From the NCBI RefSeq assembly GCF_003967515.1, contig NZ_BIFQ01000001.1, positions 2,542,001-2,606,000 of the forward strand: a stretch of DNA of 64,000 nt, written 5' to 3'. This DNA is from Dictyobacter aurantiacus. Lineage in GTDB: Bacteria > Chloroflexota > Ktedonobacteria > Ktedonobacterales > Ktedonobacteraceae. The notes under the pieces were generated by a model that had not been told where the DNA came from, made no database searches, and saw only the letters and a list, made by a program, of their open reading frames with translations. Position numbers and translations under genes: made by a program. Of this stretch, positions 43,344-52,802 are shown piece after piece; the stretch's first letter is position 1, and each line of letters opens with the position of its first letter.

Positions 43344-43739
43344 TTAAATATGTTCGGGCATATAGGTCTGGATGATGTGCATGATGTCATCGACGGTAAA
43401 GGGCTTGGGCATGGTCTGATCGACCGAGAGCGCGGTAGCTTTGGCGAGTTGATCCAGGGCGGACATAAGGATGATGACGTGCTGGCGGCGCGCAGGGTCC
43501 TGGCTCAGTGTCTGGCAGAAATCGTAACCGCTCACGACCGGCATCATCAGATCCAGGAATATCAGGTAGCTCATCCGCGGGTCGGCGGCGAGTATATCGA
43601 GGGCATCACGTCCGTTGCGAGCAACCTCGATGGGATACCCCTCCATATCCAGAATGTCGGTCATCATATCTCGAATGATGGCTTCGTCATCGACTACCAG
43701 AATTTTTTGCGGGGTATTCGATATCTCTTTTGCGTACAT
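43344..43739 (-). CDS. Single-domain response regulator (receiver only)
   Basis: 131 aa. Receiver domain with ILVVDDE, phospho-acceptor Asp in FLDLMMPVVSG, the conserved Ser/Thr in ILMSAL and Lys in MPKPF. No output domain, so it works through protein contact, like CheY or a phosphorelay intermediate. Starts 13 bases after the histidine kinase gene in the same direction, so the two form a two-component pair. Confidence 0.93.
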   Translation of the reverse strand: MYAKEISNTPQKILVVDDEAIIRDMMTDILDMEGYPIEVARNGRDALDILAADPRMSYLIFLDLMMPVVSGYDFCQTLSQDPARRQHVIILMSALDQLAKATALSVDQTMPKPFTVDDIMHIIQTYMPEHI

Positions 43740-43752
43740 GCTTCAATTCTAC

Positions 43753-46488
43753 CTATTCAACAGTATCAACGGGAGGGTTTACCTGGGGCAAATAAAAGCT
43801 AAAGGTTGATCCCTCATTGGCGACACTCTGCTCTAACCAGAGCTTACCGCGCATCGCCTCAACGAAACGACGACAGATGTATAATCCCAATCCCGAACCA
43901 CGGACCGGAGTGGTCAATGAACGGGGGGCGCGTACAAATTTTTCAAAGATCTTCTGCTGATCGGCGGGCAGAATACCCTCGCCCTGATCTTTTACGCGTA
44001 CCAGTATAACAGCAATATCTTCATTGTCCAGCAATAGCGTCGGATCGGCCTGGTCCTCACTCAAAAGTGGCTCAACTTCTGAAAGCTGCAAAGAGGTGGC
44101 CGTGACCTGGATGATGGTGCCGGGCGGCGAGTATTTGGTGGCATTCTCCAGGAGATTGGTTAAGACCTGACGTACCCGTGGCGCGTCGCCATTAATCCAG
44201 AGCCTGGGATCGATGCTCAGGGAGATGTCGTGTTCAGAGTTGTGTGTCAGCATATTGACGGCGACTTCGGCCGCGGCCAGCACCTGTACTGCCTCTATAT
44301 GCAGGTCCATCTTGCGATCACCAGGACCAATCTGAGCCGCTTCAGTAATGCTGGCGACCATATCGCTCAATTGCTGAGCCGCGACCGAGATCCTGGTAGC
44401 GAAGCGCAACACCGTTTGCGGCGTGGCCCGCGCGCTCTGGCGCTTCAGCTGGCTGGAATAGCCACTGATGGCGGTGAGGGGGGTACGCAACTCATGGGAG
44501 GCGGTAACCAGGAACTCGTCTTTCAGCTTGTCCATGCGCTCCAGACGAGCATAGGCCTCCTCGCGCTGCTCAAAGAGAAGGGCATTGCGAATCGCGCTGG
44601 CGGCCTGCGCGCAGACGGCCAGCACGGTCCCAACATCTTTGGGACGGAAGAAACGATTGCCGTGCGGCGTCGGAACCGCCAGAAAACCAATGAATTCCGT
44701 TTGATACGACATAGGCACCATCAATATATGCTCGATACCCATCTCGCGCAGGAAGATCATCCCGCCCTCATTGCTCGTTTTAGCCAGTTCATCTAATTTC
44801 GGCGGGTCCAGATAGAAAAAGCCCTCATCGGCCATATGCTCAAGAAAGGTTCCTTTAAAGGGGAGCTGAATCATGTTAATCAGCGCGTCCGGCTCACCTT
44901 TATTGGGAGGGGTAACCACCGGAAGGCCACTGCCATCATCCACCATGCGCACGCTCGAAGGCGCGTAGAGGGCATGGGCCACCAGTTCCTCGGAGGTAGG
45001 TGATGGCTCAAAGAAGGCGCACAGGTCCACTTTGGTGATAGCGGCCACCGACTCGACCAGATTGTTGAGCAGCTCGGTCACGTTCAATACGGAATTGATC
45101 GACTGCAGCGCGCTGTTGATGGCCGCCAGTTGCGCCTCGCGCTGGCGCGCATCATTGAGGATAGCGCGATCGCGTTCATATAACTTGGTGTTCTCAATGC
45201 TAACCGTAACGATCTGTGCCATCGCCTCCAACACCTGAATCTCTTCATGCTGATAGGCGTCAGGCCGCATACTCGTCAGACAGATGGTGCCGATCACGCG
45301 ATTAAACATCTTCATTGGCAGCAATAGAAACGACTGGGTATGGCGCTGATCACCCCAGACACCGCTAAGCAGTTCCTGATAGGTCTGTGCCTGCTCGCTA
45401 TCGCGGGTCGGTGAAAACAGCAACGTCCGCTGCTCCTGCTGCGTCTCTCGCCACCAGACTGGTCGCTCGGCCTTCAGGCGCACAGCCGGCTTTTCCGCCA
45501 GGCCCTCGATGCGCTGACCATTGTTCATGGCGAAGATATCGTATAAACGATCCAGGTCGCGATCGTAAAGGGTCAGCAGCATACCCGAGACATCCACCAC
45601 ACGCTTCACGAATTGATAGATATTCTCCACCAGGTCTGAGAGCTTCACCGAGGTAGGAAAGACCGAGCTGATGCTCTGCAATAATTGCAGATACTCGCTG
45701 GTGCGGAGTTGCTTGCGGCGCAGCCCCTCATCCTGCTGGCGCAACGTACAATTCTGCAGGGCGAGCGCGATCCGTTCGCAATAGCTCAAAGCCTCGCTGC
45801 GCTGACGCTGAAAATAGGCGGCGGTAGCCCCGACCGGCTCGCTATAAAAGTACAGGACCACCACGCCCAGCACGCTGGCCAGTCGGGGCTCTCCATACGC
45901 CTCATCCACCAATGTCGATTCCCGAATGGGTACGACCAGGTAATAAGCTGGCGCCACATCATAGCGGGGAGGGATCGGCTGATTGGCCAGGAAATGCTTC
46001 ATATAATGATCATGGCGCATCACAAAGGCTTCATTATTATGCCAGCAATTCCCTATCAAATCCTGTCCCTGGGAGTAGGTCGCGCCAGGCATAAAAAGCT
46101 CGCACTGTTGAGGAAAGACATCGACGATGTCATCCACAACAGCCGCCGCCCGCGCGCGAGGAAGAGATGCTGGGGAGATAGACGCGACGTGCCGCGTCTC
46201 CTCCTCATCCTGGCCGAGGTGGACCGTGGCACGTCTCCTGGCCGTATCGGACAGGCGGGGAGAGAATTCATTAATTGCCGGGGAGGAGCCTTGAGCGCTC
46301 ACCTGCGCACGCTTCCAGCGAGTATGCACCCGTACACGCATCTGGCCGATCTTCTCATCATAGAGGGCCATACAACTACCGTCGGCACCAAAGCGCGTCA
46401 TCATCTGTTTTAAAAGCAATTTCAACAATGATAAGGGATAGTTTTCTTCGGCCAATAAATCCGTTTCTCCCCATGTAGAGGTAGACAT
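43753..46488 (-). CDS. Multi-GAF sensor histidine kinase
   Basis: 911 aa from ATG 46488 (GAGGAG upstream). No membrane segments, so a soluble sensor. An N-terminal GAF-like region (about residues 20-265), a GAF domain (about 280-430), another (about 460-625), then HisKA with the phospho-accepting His in HELRTPLTAISG (about residue 665) and a HATPase domain with LLENATKYSP, DQGEGI and GSGLGLYICRR. The kinase phosphorylates the adjacent single-domain response regulator. Signals sensed by the GAF domains are unknown. Confidence 0.93.
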   Translation of the reverse strand: MSTSTWGETDLLAEENYPLSLLKLLLKQMMTRFGADGSCMALYDEKIGQMRVRVHTRWKRAQVSAQGSSPAINEFSPRLSDTARRRATVHLGQDEEETRHVASISPASLPRARAAAVVDDIVDVFPQQCELFMPGATYSQGQDLIGNCWHNNEAFVMRHDHYMKHFLANQPIPPRYDVAPAYYLVVPIRESTLVDEAYGEPRLASVLGVVVLYFYSEPVGATAAYFQRQRSEALSYCERIALALQNCTLRQQDEGLRRKQLRTSEYLQLLQSISSVFPTSVKLSDLVENIYQFVKRVVDVSGMLLTLYDRDLDRLYDIFAMNNGQRIEGLAEKPAVRLKAERPVWWRETQQEQRTLLFSPTRDSEQAQTYQELLSGVWGDQRHTQSFLLLPMKMFNRVIGTICLTSMRPDAYQHEEIQVLEAMAQIVTVSIENTKLYERDRAILNDARQREAQLAAINSALQSINSVLNVTELLNNLVESVAAITKVDLCAFFEPSPTSEELVAHALYAPSSVRMVDDGSGLPVVTPPNKGEPDALINMIQLPFKGTFLEHMADEGFFYLDPPKLDELAKTSNEGGMIFLREMGIEHILMVPMSYQTEFIGFLAVPTPHGNRFFRPKDVGTVLAVCAQAASAIRNALLFEQREEAYARLERMDKLKDEFLVTASHELRTPLTAISGYSSQLKRQSARATPQTVLRFATRISVAAQQLSDMVASITEAAQIGPGDRKMDLHIEAVQVLAAAEVAVNMLTHNSEHDISLSIDPRLWINGDAPRVRQVLTNLLENATKYSPPGTIIQVTATSLQLSEVEPLLSEDQADPTLLLDNEDIAVILVRVKDQGEGILPADQQKIFEKFVRAPRSLTTPVRGSGLGLYICRRFVEAMRGKLWLEQSVANEGSTFSFYLPQVNPPVDTVE

Positions 46489-46838
46489 CCACAACTCCTC
46501 TTCTAGCCAAAGCGCTCAAAGGTGCGCTGAAAAATCGTCTAGCTGGCAACGAGCACGTGCTACACCAAATTTCTACAGCGTAGCATATCACACACATTAG
46601 CCATATTCAACATGACAGGCAGAACAGCTGTATAAATACAAACTTGATGCATAATATCAGTACGCATCAATGCATGTCTTGAGTGTAAATCTAGCATTTA
46701 TTAGCTATTATCTCTGCCAAAACGCAGATTCTGGCGCTTGTTTTGAAGGGCATATTGATCACGTTAGTACTATATCACTTGTTGACATATTAAACAACGC
46801 GATGCTACAACCTGATATATATGAGCCGGAAGGAGCAT
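46489..46838. other. Gene-free stretch between divergent kinase and protease genes
   Basis: About 350 bases without a convincing gene or repeat; it should hold the kinase promoter. AT-rich around 46560-46700. Confidence 0.4.
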
Positions 46839-46868
46839 TTGACAAGCCAGCTATAGTGGGGCTATGAT
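46839..46868 (+). promoter_or_regulatory. Housekeeping-type promoter of the M16 protease gene
   Basis: TTGACA (46839-46844), 18 bases, TATGAT (46863-46868). Leader of about 115 bases before ATG 46990. Confidence 0.6.
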
Positions 46869-46989
46869 GCTACTTACGATGATACGTATTACCAGGGAAA
46901 CACATACTACGCCTGTAGCGACGGATAACGTGCCTGCTAGCAAGCGGTAGGCCGAACAGACAACGCCTTGCACACTGGAGGAGCAAGTT

Positions 46990-48261
46990 ATGTCAGAAAC
47001 CATAGCCAATGGAACGATATTTCACACCCACACGCTCAGCAACGGTCTACAGATTGTTGGTCAGCCGATGCCAGACTTTGAATCGGTGGCGGTATCCTAC
47101 TATGTATGTACAGGCTCACGTGACGAATATGATCCAAACATTGCAGGCGTCTCTCACTTTCTAGAGCACATGGTCTTCAAGGGCACACAGACCCTCGACT
47201 GGCAAGAAATCACGCTGGCCTTTAATAAGATCGGGGCCGAGCTCAATGCCTTCACCTCCCACGAGTCGACCGTCTACTACGCGCGTGTGCTGGGCGAATA
47301 CCTGGACCGGGCCCTTGAGCTACTCAGCGACATGATGTATCCGCGCCTCGATGAGACCGACTTCACGATGGAGAAGGAGGTCATCATCAATGAGATCGCG
47401 CGCTCCGAGGATCAGCCTTACAACCTCACCTATCGGCGCATGATGCAGGACTACTTCGCGGACCATCCCCTGGGACACGATGTGCTGGGCACGCGCGAGA
47501 GCATTCGCAATCTGCGCGTCGAGCAGATGCGCGACTACTGGAAGCGCCGCTATGCCGCCAACAACCTGATTCTCTCGGTGGCCGGAAACTTTGACTGGGA
47601 CCATATCGTCGAGCTGGCTGAGAAGCACTGCAGCAACTGGCGCACTGGAGATAGTGGTCGCGACGTCTCCCACTATGAGCCCGCGTCCTCGCAGCGCCAC
47701 GTGATGGTCGATAAAAATCTCAAGCAGCAGATCATGATCATCGCCATGCCGGCCGTAGACATCAAACATCCCGACTACTACGCGGCGGTCCTTGGTGGCA
47801 GCATCCTCGGCGACAGCGACGGCTCCCGCCTCTACTGGAACATCTATCAACGCGGACTGGCCGAGTCCGCCAGCGCCGGTATCTGGGCCATGGAAGGCAC
47901 GGGCATCATGCTGATGGAGGCCAACTCCACTCCCCAGGACGCACCACGCGTCCTCAAGATGCTCAATCAAGAGCTCGATAGCCTGCTCAACGACGGCGTC
48001 TTTGAGGATGAACTGCGCCGTGCCAAAGACAAATGGATCAGCGGCATCGTCCTCAGTAGCGAATCCACCTTCTCGCGGATGCGCTCCCTGGCCAGCGACT
48101 GGGTCACCGAGGGACGCCTGGTCAGTGTAGAGGAGGAGATCGAGCGCATTGAGAAGATCACGCCCGATGATGTAATGCGCGCCCTCAAACATTTCCCAAT
48201 GCGCGACAAACAGATCGTCACTACCCTCGGTCCTTTAAGCGAGGCAGAGCTCTTCGCCTAA
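46990..48261 (+). CDS. M16-family zinc metalloprotease (pitrilysin/processing peptidase type)
   Basis: 423 aa, ATG 46990 with GGAGGAG. The inverted zinc motif is in SHFLEHMVFKGT (H-x-x-E-H, about residues 55-60), with the third ligand Glu in EKEVIINEIARSED about 77 residues later. The second half has the inactive-type fold of the M16 C-terminal domain. M16B proteins of this size degrade peptides, often as homodimers. Monocistronic between a promoter and a strong terminator. Confidence 0.93.
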   Translation: MSETIANGTIFHTHTLSNGLQIVGQPMPDFESVAVSYYVCTGSRDEYDPNIAGVSHFLEHMVFKGTQTLDWQEITLAFNKIGAELNAFTSHESTVYYARVLGEYLDRALELLSDMMYPRLDETDFTMEKEVIINEIARSEDQPYNLTYRRMMQDYFADHPLGHDVLGTRESIRNLRVEQMRDYWKRRYAANNLILSVAGNFDWDHIVELAEKHCSNWRTGDSGRDVSHYEPASSQRHVMVDKNLKQQIMIIAMPAVDIKHPDYYAAVLGGSILGDSDGSRLYWNIYQRGLAESASAGIWAMEGTGIMLMEANSTPQDAPRVLKMLNQELDSLLNDGVFEDELRRAKDKWISGIVLSSESTFSRMRSLASDWVTEGRLVSVEEEIERIEKITPDDVMRALKHFPMRDKQIVTTLGPLSEAELFA

Positions 48262-48270
48262 ACGAATACA

Positions 48271-48317
48271 CCCGGAAAAAGCCCGGTCGCCGATGCGACC
48301 GGGCTTTTTCCGGGTTT
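48271..48317 (+). terminator. Strong terminator after the M16 protease gene
   Basis: 48271-48290 pairs perfectly with 48295-48314 around CGAT; the right arm itself contains CTTTTT and is followed by TTTCT. Confidence 0.9.
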
Positions 48318-48429
48318 CTAACCCTCCAGACATCAGACATTGACCCGCTGGCAAAGCTATGCTACAGTGGCGACATACATATCCGGATAGATCCGCTCAC
48401 AGAAGTTATAAGTGAAATGAGTTCTTTTT

Positions 48430-49290
48430 ATGCCGTATCCCATCGATCCAATCGTGCTCTCCTATGTACAGGCGGAGCAGTTACAGCAGGCGCAAAAGCA
48501 AGGGGAAAGCTCATTGGAGCTGTCGCCCGACCTGGGTATCAGCACCATTACAGTGCAGATCTCAGAGGATGGCGTCACATTTCCGGAGGGAGAGCGGCTC
48601 AGCTGGCAGCAAGTACAGAAGATCAAGCGCGCCGATGTCAACTGCTTTGTGCTCAATAGGGAAGGTGAGATAGAACCCATTCGCTTCTTTTCGGAGCATA
48701 CCAATCGCATGTGCAGCCTGATGCCGACCAGGCACACGCCGACCATGTTAATCGCGGGCTTTACCATGCATCGCATCGTCAACATCGATCCGATGGAGGA
48801 TACGCTCAAAAAGGTGGCCGCCATCGCCCCCCTGACCGGTCGCGTACTGGACACCGCCACCGGCCTGGGCTATACCGCCATCGAGGCCGCCAGGGCCGCC
48901 ACCGAAGTCGTCACCATCGAAATAGATCCAGGCGCCCACTACATCGCGCGCCAGAATCCCTGGTCGCGTGACCTGTTCGCCAATCCCAGGATCACCCAAC
49001 TCATGGGCAGTTCCTACGACCTTGTCCCTACCTTTGAAGAGAACAGCTTCGACCGCATCATCCACGATCCTCCCGTCTTCAGCCTCGCCGGTGACCTCTA
49101 CTCGGGCGTCTTCTATCGGCAGCTCTACCGCGTCCTCAAACGCGGCGGGCGACTCTTCCACTACATCGGCGACCTCAACAGCAAATCGGCGGGAACCGTC
49201 ACCCGTGGCGCCCTCAAACGCCTGCAAGAGTCGGGCTTCAAACGCGTCGTACGCCACCCCGAAGCATTCGGCGTCGTCGCCTACAAATAA
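48430..49290 (+). CDS. SAM-dependent methyltransferase, COG2521-like
   Basis: 286 aa. Residues ~1-120 form a small N-terminal domain including [25 protein letters not shown]. The methyltransferase domain has motif [16 protein letters not shown], motif [10 protein letters not shown], motif [20 protein letters not shown] and [19 protein letters not shown]. This set is typical of the predicted methyltransferases of COG2521, best known from archaea. Substrate unknown (an RNA is likely from the DPP motif, by inference). The ribosome site is poor. Not in an operon. Confidence 0.82.
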   Translation: MPYPIDPIVLSYVQAEQLQQAQKQGESSLELSPDLGISTITVQISEDGVTFPEGERLSWQQVQKIKRADVNCFVLNREGEIEPIRFFSEHTNRMCSLMPTRHTPTMLIAGFTMHRIVNIDPMEDTLKKVAAIAPLTGRVLDTATGLGYTAIEAARAATEVVTIEIDPGAHYIARQNPWSRDLFANPRITQLMGSSYDLVPTFEENSFDRIIHDPPVFSLAGDLYSGVFYRQLYRVLKRGGRLFHYIGDLNSKSAGTVTRGALKRLQESGFKRVVRHPEAFGVVAYK

Positions 49291-49306
49291 CCCCATTTCA
49301 CCCCCT

Positions 49307-49337
49307 CACCATAGGTTCGGACCTCGCGTCCGATTTC
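49307..49337 (+). repeat. 31-bp inverted repeat, left copy
   Basis: Exact reverse complement of 50099-50129. The element contains its own small stem CGGAC/GTCCG. The pair brackets the membrane protein gene at 49342-49998. Confidence 0.9.
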
Positions 49338-49341
49338 GACA

Positions 49342-49998
49342 TCACAAAGCGGCTTGCGGACCACGGGCGGCGTAAAGGGCATGGTTCTCAATGATAGTCT
49401 GTACGATCTGCTCCACAGGACCATAACGCGAGTCGATAGGCCAGCGATCGTTGCGGCCATCGTTGCGCTGCACATCCAGCCACACCTGGGCCTGGCTAGA
49501 ATCATCATTCGAACGCATATGCAGAGCAAGCTTCTGCACCTCGGCGAAATCCAGGATCTTAAAGCGCCGTCCATTGGCAGAGGTATAGTTCATGCATTGC
49601 ACTACACCCTCGGGCGTCAAAATCAATACCGATGTGCGTACCCGCTGGCCGCGCCGATACTCCAGAAGAGCGGTCAGCAAGGCTGCCAGCACCGGGAGCA
49701 GCCAGAAGAACAGGCTCAGGTGTAGCAACGAGGGCACAAAGTTCTGCCAGTTCGTGGCATGTAGCGCGGGTTGGATGCCAGCCGGGATATGGGCAGGAGC
49801 GGCCACCAGCCAGCTTAAAACGCTAAAGGGTCCCAGAAAGAAGAGAAGGGCAAGCTGCAACAGTCCCACAAAGATAAAGGCGAATAAGGCCGAAAAAATG
49901 GCCAGGCCCAGCGGCTTGCCGCGGCCATCGAACATGCGCCAGTCCTCTGGCAGCGGCCCCTGCAGCGCCTGGTCCAGGATAGCTTCTGGTTGTAGCAT
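49342..49998 (-). CDS. Membrane protein, unknown function
   Basis: 218 aa from ATG 49998 (an ATG three codons earlier is possible). Two strong membrane segments (about residues 30-58 and 90-110) with a loop between, then a soluble ~100-residue C-terminal domain with a PH-like beta pattern (SVLILTPEGVVQCMNY, RRFKILDFAEVQKLAL). The whole gene is bracketed by the 31-bp inverted repeat. No family named with confidence. Confidence 0.65.
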   Translation of the reverse strand: MLQPEAILDQALQGPLPEDWRMFDGRGKPLGLAIFSALFAFIFVGLLQLALLFFLGPFSVLSWLVAAPAHIPAGIQPALHATNWQNFVPSLLHLSLFFWLLPVLAALLTALLEYRRGQRVRTSVLILTPEGVVQCMNYTSANGRRFKILDFAEVQKLALHMRSNDDSSQAQVWLDVQRNDGRNDRWPIDSRYGPVEQIVQTIIENHALYAARGPQAAL

Positions 49999-50098
49999 AA
50001 AGAGCATCCTTTCGTCTCCATATCGTAACCTTCATTACTTATACTCATCAAAGGGACGGCGTGGATGCATACGCTTTGGAGGAACATGGACGCTCGGG

Positions 50099-50129
50099 GA
50101 AATCGGACGCGAGGTCCGAACCTATGGTG
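50099..50129 (-). repeat. 31-bp inverted repeat, right copy; supplies the aminotransferase stop codon
   Basis: Exact reverse complement of 49307-49337. The stop codon of the aminotransferase gene (TAG at 50124-50122, minus) lies inside this repeat, and the preceding PSSPISPPSPSP tail is low-complexity sequence next to it. Confidence 0.9.
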
Positions 50130-51360
50130 ATGGCGACGGTGGCGAGATCGGCGAGGATGGGCGGTCGGCGAGCTGGCAGATGGCTTTGACACCCATGATC
50201 AGCTCTTCTTCTGTGGCGGCCAGCGAGATGCGTACGTATTCATCGGAGACGCTGCCGAAACCCTGGCCTGGCGTGACCGTGACGTTGCTGGCGGTGATCA
50301 GATCGAGCGCGAACTGGCGTCCACCCCGGGACTCACCATGGCGTCCGCTGACGTTGATCAGGGTGTAGAATGCCCCGTGCGGCGTGTAGCTGTAGCGACC
50401 GAACTCTTTGAGCTGCTCTACCACCAGGTCACGGCGGCGGCGATAGCTCTCACGCATCTCGACCACACAATCCTGGGGACCCGTAAGGGCGGCGGCGGCG
50501 GCCCGCTGCACGGGCGTGCTGATATTGGTCAGGTTCGCGTTGAGCACATCCACGATCGTTTTGGTCAGACGGGTACCGGCCACCACGTAGCCGATGCGCC
50601 ATCCGGTCATGGCATAGGTCTTTGAGAAGGTATAGATGCCGATGAAGCGTCCATCCTCAAACTCCTGGCGCGAGAGCAGGCTGGCCGGGCTGACATGCTC
50701 GCCCTCAAAAATGATCTGATCGTAGCACTCATCCGAGAGCAGATAGAGATCGTGGCGCTGCGCGAACGCGAGCAGTTCGGCCATTACCCGGCGCGGAAAG
50801 ACAGCTCCGGTAGGATTGCCGGGCGAATTGATCATCAGCATGCGCGTGCGGGGCGTCACCCGCTGCTCCAGTTGCTCAATGACCGGCAGCCACTCGTTGG
50901 CGGGATCCAATGGATAGGTCACGGGAACGGCGCCAGCGATCTGCAACTGGGGCAGATAGATGGGCCAGCAAGGATCAGAGATCAGCACCTCATCCCCTGG
51001 ATTGATGGTCGCCAGCAGAGAGGCCAGGATACCGCCGGTACCGCCCATGGAGATGGCGATATTCTCGGGACCCACCGTGTAGCCGTTGACGCGCGCGATC
51101 TTCTCGGCCAACAATTCACGCAGCCAGGGCCAGCCGCTGGCCGGTCCATAGGTCTGTACCTCGCTGGCGATACTATCGATAGCCGCCTGACGAATATGTT
51201 CGGGGGTACGGAAGTTCGGCTCGCCGATCTGCAGACGAATGGGCGGTGGCAACCGCTCACCACGCGCCTCGGCTTCGCGCTGCAGTTGATCGGCATAGGC
51301 TCCTAACGATACAATATCAGGAACAGGGAGTTGATGGAGTTCAGGTTTACCAAATTTCAT
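50122..51360 (-). CDS. Class I/II PLP-dependent aminotransferase
   Basis: 412 aa from ATG 51360; the frame extends upstream into the peptidase gene without a start. Fold-type I features: LQIGEPNF, TYGPASGWPWLRELLA, SPGNPTGAVFP, and the PLP Lys in YTFSKTYAMTGWRIGYV. Aspartate/aromatic aminotransferase-like; substrate not decided. Located 28 bases after the M20 peptidase gene, so the two probably share a transcript: peptide cleavage then transamination. The last ~12 residues come from a repeat that reaches into the gene. Confidence 0.92.
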   Translation of the reverse strand: MKFGKPELHQLPVPDIVSLGAYADQLQREAEARGERLPPPIRLQIGEPNFRTPEHIRQAAIDSIASEVQTYGPASGWPWLRELLAEKIARVNGYTVGPENIAISMGGTGGILASLLATINPGDEVLISDPCWPIYLPQLQIAGAVPVTYPLDPANEWLPVIEQLEQRVTPRTRMLMINSPGNPTGAVFPRRVMAELLAFAQRHDLYLLSDECYDQIIFEGEHVSPASLLSRQEFEDGRFIGIYTFSKTYAMTGWRIGYVVAGTRLTKTIVDVLNANLTNISTPVQRAAAAALTGPQDCVVEMRESYRRRRDLVVEQLKEFGRYSYTPHGAFYTLINVSGRHGESRGGRQFALDLITASNVTVTPGQGFGSVSDEYVRISLAATEEELIMGVKAICQLADRPSSPISPPSPSP

Positions 51361-51388
51361 ATAGATTTGCTCACGATCCACACTTAAA

Positions 51389-52555
51389 CTACTGGCACAA
51401 ACGTTGTAACAGGCCACTGACCAGGGCGATGCGTACCGGCAGCGGCTCCAGCTCGATATATTCATCGGGATTATGGGCCAGGCCGCCGGTTGCTCCCAGA
51501 CCATCGAGGGTAGGCACGCCCAGGGGGGCCGTTGTATTGGCGTCCGAAGCCCCACCGCTGGACACATCCTCGATCTCCAGTCCCAGGTCAGCTCCCGCGG
51601 CCTGCGCCAGCTGCACCAGTTTCAGGCTGCCCTCGGTACGCTCAAAGGGCATATTGCTGACGCCTCCCGACAGCACCACACGCGTCCCCTTCAGCACCGT
51701 ATGGGAGGTCACCTCGCGCATAGCCGCCTCAATGGCCTCCAGGCCGGCGCGATCACTCACGCGCACATCGATCTCGCAATAGGCATAATCGGGCACAATA
51801 TTGGTGCGCCCACCACCCTTGATAATCCCCACATTCAGGGTCGCGCCTGGGATCGTACCATTAATAGCCTGCAACGCAATCACCTGGTGTGACAGTTCCA
51901 GAATAGCGTTGCGCCCCTTCTCGGGTTCCACGCCAGCATGGGAGGAGATTCCATGCGCCTCCACGTGATAGTTAGCGATTCCTCTGCGAGAAGAGACCAC
52001 GCGATTGATGATGCGCCCTGGCTCCAACACCAGCACGGCGTCCGACTCGCTGGCCAGCTTGCGGATCAGGGGACGGCTGGAGTGCGAACCAATCTCCTCA
52101 TCGCTGTTGCAGACAAAGGTGACCGACTGATAGTTGTCCATCTGCGACTCGATCAATAGCTGCACAGCATAGATGCCGATCAGTACGCCCGATTTCATGT
52201 CCAGCACGCCCGGTCCTTTGGCGATCTCCATGCCATCTACCCGCGTACGCGAAAAGGGACGCCGCCGAGCCTCACCCTTGGGGAAGACTGTATCCATGTG
52301 TCCGATCAACAATAGCCTGGGACCCTGTGGATTCGTGCCGCTATGGATTGCCACCAGGTGATTCCCATACTGCTGCTGCTCATCAAAATAGGTCTGGCAC
52401 CCAAGACGCTGCAAGCGCTGCTGTAGCCAGAGTCCCAGCCGATCAACCCCCTCTTTGACATAGGTGCCAGAATCGATATCGACCATGGCCTGTAGATCGG
52501 CCAGAAACGGCTCCATCATCGACTCGGCCTTCTCCAACAAAATATTTTTCGGCAT
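51389..52555 (-). CDS. M20-family metallopeptidase, carboxypeptidase G2-like
   Basis: 388 aa from ATG 52555 (AAGGGGGAG 7 bases upstream; ATG 52573 lies on that site). Zinc ligands and catalytic residues: LLIGHMDTVFPKG (H-x-D), GPGVLDMKSGV (bridging Asp), NSDEEIGSH (catalytic EE), VLEPG, and a late His in GLAHNPDEY. The dimerisation domain sits between about residues 195 and 305. M20A peptidases of this type remove C-terminal Glu or cleave small peptides in the cytoplasm. Followed by an aminotransferase gene. Confidence 0.92.
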   Translation of the reverse strand: MPKNILLEKAESMMEPFLADLQAMVDIDSGTYVKEGVDRLGLWLQQRLQRLGCQTYFDEQQQYGNHLVAIHSGTNPQGPRLLLIGHMDTVFPKGEARRRPFSRTRVDGMEIAKGPGVLDMKSGVLIGIYAVQLLIESQMDNYQSVTFVCNSDEEIGSHSSRPLIRKLASESDAVLVLEPGRIINRVVSSRRGIANYHVEAHGISSHAGVEPEKGRNAILELSHQVIALQAINGTIPGATLNVGIIKGGGRTNIVPDYAYCEIDVRVSDRAGLEAIEAAMREVTSHTVLKGTRVVLSGGVSNMPFERTEGSLKLVQLAQAAGADLGLEIEDVSSGGASDANTTAPLGVPTLDGLGATGGLAHNPDEYIELEPLPVRIALVSGLLQRLCQ

Positions 52556-52802
52556 GCCATGCTCCCCCTTCATTGTGCAATGCAGTAGATACTACGACCA
52601 ACACCTTCCATTTTACTCTGTCGCAGCACTTAAGATCACATGTATATCAATCGTAGGGTAGCAGCCAGAAGCAAAGCTTGTCAATGGACGTTAACAGGTG
52701 TGAAGGTTTCATACTCCATCAAAAAAGGCCACGCCTCATTTCCCGAGATGATACAATTGGCTCAGCATGCAAATATATCAGTCTTGAGAGGGGTTGCGAC
52801 TT

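Noticed and set aside
47320..48192. 290-codon minus-strand frame inside the M16 protease gene
   Set aside because: Mirror frame of a GC-rich coding region; the plus-strand frame carries the zinc motif.
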